From an uncultured Clostridiaceae bacterium (GTDB lineage: Bacteria; Bacillota; Clostridia; Lachnospirales; Lachnospiraceae), in contig CATLIJ010000073.1 of NCBI GenBank assembly GCA_949948825.1, forward strand, positions 1-10,233: a stretch of DNA of 10,233 nt, written 5' to 3'. This document shows, one piece after another, positions 7,144 through 10,233 of the stretch (position 1 is the first letter of the stretch; each line of letters begins with the position of its first letter). Under the pieces are notes generated by a model. It was not told the origin of the DNA and made no database searches. It saw only the letters and a program-made list of their open reading frames with translations. Both the position numbers and the translations under genes were made by a program.

Positions 7144-7237
7144 GGAAAAACGGATGAAAATCAGTACATCATTGCATTAATCTTGAAGTAATCAGTGCTT
7201 GATGTTTGCCTGTCAGACTGTTTTTATCCGTTTTTCC
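7144..7237 (+). repeat. Long imperfect hairpin downstream of the coat operon
   Basis: GGAAAAACGGAT (7144-7155) pairs exactly with 7226-7237. The stem continues inward with a G-U pair, four A-U pairs, a bulged T7161 and CAGT/ACTG (7162-7165 with 7217-7220), for 21 pairs. Inside, ACATCA (7166-7171) pairs with TGATGT (7200-7205) and ATTA (7176-7179) with TAAT (7189-7192). The whole 94 bases can thus fold as one arm. It may be the coat operon's transcription end, a structured RNA, or a small inverted-repeat element; no target-site duplication is seen. It lies upstream of the promoter for the HD gene. Confidence 0.6.
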
Positions 7238-7242
7238 ACATC

Positions 7243-7279
7243 GGATGAACTGTGACAACGTAATCACTATAGTTCATCC
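7243..7279 (+). repeat. Second hairpin in the coat-HD gap
   Basis: GGATGAACT (7243-7251) pairs exactly with 7271-7279, and GTGA (7252-7255) with TCAC (7264-7267) across a three-base bulge, leaving an eight-base loop. No U-run follows on the + strand. The segment CGGATGAA occurs both here (7242-7249) and in the 5' arm of the previous hairpin (7151-7158), so the two structures can exchange partners. The function is unknown. Confidence 0.55.
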
Positions 7280-7294
7280 CAAACCTCTTCTTTC

Positions 7295-7323
7295 TTGCAA
7301 ATCTGGACTTCTTATGGTATGAT
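7295..7323 (+). promoter_or_regulatory. Promoter for the HD/HD-GYP gene
   Basis: TTGCAA (7295-7300), a 17-base spacer and TATGAT (7318-7323) match the housekeeping consensus at 4/6 and 5/6, with TG at 7315-7316 giving an extended -10. The expected transcription start is near 7330, about 95 bases before the gene, and falls within a 14-bp palindrome. Confidence 0.6.
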
Positions 7324-7328
7324 GATGC

Positions 7329-7342
7329 AAAACAGCTGTTTT
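7329..7342. promoter_or_regulatory. 14-bp palindrome at the expected transcription start, possible operator
   Basis: AAAACAGCTGTTTT is a perfect palindrome with no spacer, lying 5 to 19 bases after the -10 of the HD gene promoter. Position and symmetry suit a dimeric repressor, but I cannot match it to a known operator. It is not the usual Firmicutes LexA box. Confidence 0.4.
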
Positions 7343-7424
7343 TTGTTACAGAAACTGGAAAAAGCTTTTACAGCCAAACCGTTCTGGAGCAGAAAAAGAC
7401 TGGCTGATGAATGAGGTTTACAAC

Positions 7425-8675
7425 ATGGAGATCATACATAGCGACAAGGTAATAACCGTGATACGCCGGAGTCTGAATCTAATTGACAAAAGGCTGATAG
7501 ATCATGGAGTGAAGGTAATGCTTGTCCTGCAGGATATGCTAAAGGCAGACAACTGTCAGGATGAAACTCTTAAGAAAAATATGTCTATTCTGGCCCTGCT
7601 TCATGACGTGGGCGCTTACCGGACAGAAGATATCAACAATCTGGTGAAATTTGAGATCGGAGACGTTTGGGAGCATTCTATCTATGGTTATCTGTTTTTA
7701 CGAGAATTTACCCCTTTAGGAGAATGGGCGAAGGTTGTTCTTTACCATCATGCAGACTTTCGTTCTATGAAAGACCAGCCAGAGATGGTTCGGCGCTGCG
7801 CACAGCTGCTTCACACTGCAGACCGTGCGGTAGTATGGCATGATGAAGTGAAACGGTCTGAGGATGAATTGGAAAAACATTTCTCTCTGGCAAAAGGCAA
7901 TACCTTTTCCCCGGAATCCATTGACCTTTGGCATAAATGCCGGAGGAGCGGGACATTTTCCAAACTGGATGATTCAAAGTATCTGGAGGCTGCTCTGAAC
8001 TCCTGCCTGTTTGACAGGGAAGAAGCCATCGCTTATCTGACCATGGTTATTTACACCATTGATTTCCGAAGCCGGGATACGGTCACTCATACCATAGGGG
8101 TCATGGAGATTGGACGGCAGCTGGCCAGACGGATGGGGCTTTCTGAAAAGGTTTGTGAACAGGTTTATTACGGAGCTATGCTCCATGATCTGGGAAAGAT
8201 CGGCACCCCTGTTTCCATTCTGGAAAGACCGGGACGTCTGACGCCGGAGGAGATGGCTGTGATGCAGAATCATGTGGTATTGACCGGCCAGATTCTGGAA
8301 GGCTGTGTGGATCAGACCGTTGCCCGTATTGCCCTTCGACATCATGAAAAGCTGGATGGCACCGGATATCCTATGGGCCTTACAGAAGAAGAACTGACCG
8401 TACCGGAACGTTTGCTGGCAGTAGCTGACGTTACCAGCGCACTTTGTATGAGCCGCAGCTACAAAGAAGCATTTCCAAAGGAAAAGTGCCTTAGCATTCT
8501 ATGGGATATGTGTCACAGAGGCAAACTGGACAGCAGGCTTGTATCTGTTATGGAAACCTATTTTGACGATATCATAGAAAAGGCGGATCAGGCATGCAAA
8601 CCATTAAGAGAGGCCTATGAGCGGATTCATACAGAATACCCCTGTATCCTACAAAAACGTTTATCTAAAAAGTAA
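7425..8675 (+). CDS. Tandem HD / HD-GYP domain protein, probable cyclic-dinucleotide phosphodiesterase
   Basis: HD-GYP proteins hydrolyse cyclic di-GMP (some cGAMP) at a two- or three-metal site. In this 416-residue soluble protein the C-terminal domain is canonical: H222, HDLGK (H254-D255), H283, HHEKLDGTGYP (H306-H307, GYP at 314-316) and D335. The N-terminal part is a second, diverged HD domain with a similar ligand set (H27, H60-D61, H84, H108-H109, D133) but no GYP. No receiver, PAS or membrane segment is present, so the signal input is unclear; the first HD domain may be the sensor. An upstream in-frame ATG at 7407 exists, but 7425 is preferred because GAGG (7413-7416) lies eight bases before it. 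The gene stands alone with its own extended -10 promoter. The substrate cannot be settled from sequence. Confidence 0.85.
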   Translation: MEIIHSDKVITVIRRSLNLIDKRLIDHGVKVMLVLQDMLKADNCQDETLKKNMSILALLHDVGAYRTEDINNLVKFEIGDVWEHSIYGYLFLREFTPLGEWAKVVLYHHADFRSMKDQPEMVRRCAQLLHTADRAVVWHDEVKRSEDELEKHFSLAKGNTFSPESIDLWHKCRRSGTFSKLDDSKYLEAALNSCLFDREEAIAYLTMVIYTIDFRSRDTVTHTIGVMEIGRQLARRMGLSEKVCEQVYYGAMLHDLGKIGTPVSILERPGRLTPEEMAVMQNHVVLTGQILEGCVDQTVARIALRHHEKLDGTGYPMGLTEEELTVPERLLAVADVTSALCMSRSYKEAFPKEKCLSILWDMCHRGKLDSRLVSVMETYFDDIIEKADQACKPLREAYERIHTEYPCILQKRLSKK

Positions 8676-8750
8676 TATGAGAGAAATCGGAGAACACATA
8701 CCCATGGGTATAAAAAGCTGTGCTTTCCATGTTCTCCGATTTCTCTCATA
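8676..8750. terminator. 21-bp perfect inverted repeat between convergent genes, probable bidirectional terminator
   Basis: Bases 8676-8696 and 8730-8750 are exact reverse complements (21 bp), separated by 33 bases. The repeat starts at the base after the HD-GYP stop codon and ends 18 bases before the end of the topoisomerase gene. On the - strand the stem is followed by TTACTTTTTAG, a usable U-rich tail; on the + strand only AGGATTATTT follows. The loop holds a 14-bp palindrome (8698-8711) and a small hairpin AAAGC-TGT-GCTTT (8714-8726). The stem is much longer than most intrinsic terminators, so another role is possible. Confidence 0.6.
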
Positions 8751-8768
8751 AGGATTATTTGGCATTCC

Positions 8769-10233
8769 CTAACTTCGCAGCTTACTCCCCTTTCCATCTC
8801 GTTTTCCGAGCTTCATCCGGTTTAAATGCACTTCTTTTTTCTTATAAGTAATCACTGGCTCCTCTCCCACAAAATACACCTGTTCCAGATACTCGTTTTC
8901 CGCCAGCTTCATGCCCCGGACCCCGCGGGAGTTCTTCTTCATCTCTGGAATCTCTTCCACCGGGAATTTTAAAAACACATCATCACTGGTCTGCAACGCC
9001 ACTTCCGTCTCTTCTCCCACAGGGCGGACCATCACCAGCTCATCTCCCTCGGTAAGCTTTGTAGAAGCCACGGTCCGGTTGTTGGTGGCAAATTCCTCTG
9101 CCGGAACCATCTTTACTAGTGCCATTTTTGTTGCAAAAAGAAGCTTCTGCCCTGCCATGGCTTCCTGGCTGCTCATCCAGATGATATTTTCCTTGCTTCC
9201 ATCAAACTTGCTTAAATTGTCAAGAGGCGTTCCCTTGTCTCGAAGCTTTCCAAAGGGAACATCTGTCAGTTTAATCTGGTGCAGGCTTCCCTTTTGGGTA
9301 AACACACATAGCTTGTCTGTATTCATGCAGGGAACCACATACCGGAAATCTCCATCCACAGTCTCTTTGTTCCTTTCATAAGCCGCCTTGTCCAATGCCT
9401 TACAGTACCCGAATTTGTCCATGACAAACACCACCTCCTGAATCTCCATGGGCGCTTCCTCATAGACTGCCTCCTTGCCGTCCTCAATCTGTGTCCGTCT
9501 TGGCTGGGCAAATTCCTTTTTGATATTTTCCAGATCCTTATGAATGACCTGATTCATATTGGCCCGGTTCTCCAGAATTTTCTGATACTCGCTGATCCGC
9601 TTTAAGCACTCCTTATAATCCTTCTGCAAGGCCAGAATCTCCAGGCCAATCAGCTTGTACAGACGCATTTCCAGAATCGCACTGGCCTGCTTTTCTGTAA
9701 AGGAAAGCTGCTTGGCATCCTCCTCAAAGCCTGGATGGCGGAACTGAATGTTGGAAATATCCCCGTACATCAGGCAGGCCTTGGCATCTTTCAGGTTTTT
9801 TGAGCCCCGCAAAATGGCAATGATCAGATCAATCACATCGCAGGCTTTGATCAGACCCTCCTGGATTTCCTTCCGCTCCAGCTCCTTGTTTAACAATGCC
9901 CGGTATTTCCTGGTGGCATTCTCATATTGGAAATCCAGATAATTTTTCAGAATCCCCCGTAAGCTTAAGGTCTCAGGCCGGCCGCCTGCGATAGCCAGCA
10001 TATTCACCCCAAAGGTATCCTCCAGCTTGGTCTTTTTGTAAAGAATATTCTTGATTTTCTCCACATCCGCATCCCGCCGGAGCTCCAGCACAATCCGGAT
10101 TCCCTCCTTGCTGGACTGGTTGGAGATATCCACCACATCCGGCAGCTTCCGGCTTTCCACCAGCTCTGCCACATCCACCAGAAACTTATTGATTCCAGCC
10201 CCAATCATTGTGTATGGAATCTGGCTGATGATC
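8769..10233 (-). CDS. parC: Type IIA DNA topoisomerase subunit A (ParC/GyrA-like), 5' end missing
   Basis: The visible 488 codons are the C-terminal half; the frame stays open to the window edge, reading IISQIPYTMIGAGINKF, so the Met at 10208 is internal. The winged-helix region with the DNA-cleaving tyrosine lies outside. What is seen: the end of the tower/core region with RPETLSLRGILKNYLDFQ, the coiled-coil gate with TEKQASAILEMRLYKLIGLE, and a C-terminal beta-pinwheel with repeated blades (VVFVMDKFGYCKAL, LCVFTQKGSLHQIK, LLFATKMALVKMV, KKNSRGVRGMKLAE). I see no GyrA box of the QRRGGKG type in the pinwheel, which argues for a topoisomerase IV-like A subunit (decatenation and relaxation) over gyrase, but the core also resembles GyrA, so the symbol is tentative. 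Its partner B subunit would be expected upstream on the - strand, outside the window. It is convergent with the HD-GYP gene. Confidence 0.85.
   Translation of the reverse strand, partial: IISQIPYTMIGAGINKFLVDVAELVESRKLPDVVDISNQSSKEGIRIVLELRRDADVEKIKNILYKKTKLEDTFGVNMLAIAGGRPETLSLRGILKNYLDFQYENATRKYRALLNKELERKEIQEGLIKACDVIDLIIAILRGSKNLKDAKACLMYGDISNIQFRHPGFEEDAKQLSFTEKQASAILEMRLYKLIGLEILALQKDYKECLKRISEYQKILENRANMNQVIHKDLENIKKEFAQPRRTQIEDGKEAVYEEAPMEIQEVVFVMDKFGYCKALDKAAYERNKETVDGDFRYVVPCMNTDKLCVFTQKGSLHQIKLTDVPFGKLRDKGTPLDNLSKFDGSKENIIWMSSQEAMAGQKLLFATKMALVKMVPAEEFATNNRTVASTKLTEGDELVMVRPVGEETEVALQTSDDVFLKFPVEEIPEMKKNSRGVRGMKLAENEYLEQVYFVGEEPVITYKKKEVHLNRMKLGKRDGKGSKLRS

Noticed and set aside
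7144..7237. Mobile element (MITE) reading of the long hairpin
   Set aside because: The arms look like terminal inverted repeats, but the flanks (GAGAA and ACATC) show no target duplication, and no second copy is present in this window.

Overview
The window looks like a low-to-mid GC Firmicute chromosome, most likely a spore-forming Clostridia member of the Lachnospiraceae type. The reasons are a CodY regulator, the order dprA-topA-codY, small CotF-type spore coat proteins, strong AGGAGG ribosome binding sites, and a tandem HD/HD-GYP protein. No insertion sequence, phage gene, CRISPR array, tRNA or rRNA is visible. Most of the window is ordinary core genome; the least explained parts are the intergenic inverted repeats.

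Layout. On the + strand, bases 1-5229 hold comM (5' end missing), dprA (4-base overlap with comM), topA (16 bases further on) and codY (own promoter and a leader hairpin). These cover AAA+ ATPase/DNA-uptake-type recombination functions, DNA relaxation, and the global GTP/branched-chain-amino-acid regulator. A convergent gap of 115 bases with two inverted repeats separates codY from asd on the - strand (5345-6442), which makes aspartate semialdehyde for the lysine/threonine/methionine/diaminopimelate branch.

Divergent from asd, after about 220 bases holding promoter-like signals for both directions, is a two-gene + strand unit of small spore coat-type proteins (6665-7100). The 306-324 bases that follow contain a long imperfect hairpin, a second hairpin, and a good vegetative-type promoter with a 14-bp palindrome at its expected start point. 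This promoter leads into a 416-residue tandem HD/HD-GYP protein (7425-8675), probably a cyclic-dinucleotide phosphodiesterase.

A 21-bp perfect inverted repeat fills the gap between that gene and the convergent 3' part of a type IIA topoisomerase A subunit (- strand, 8769 to the window edge). The window therefore carries two unrelated topoisomerases, TopA near the left and a ParC/GyrA-like protein at the right.

I found no clear undescribed multi-gene system. The best candidates for something new are RNA or DNA structural elements: the codY leader hairpin, the 7144-7279 hairpin pair with competing pairings, and the 8676-8750 repeat.
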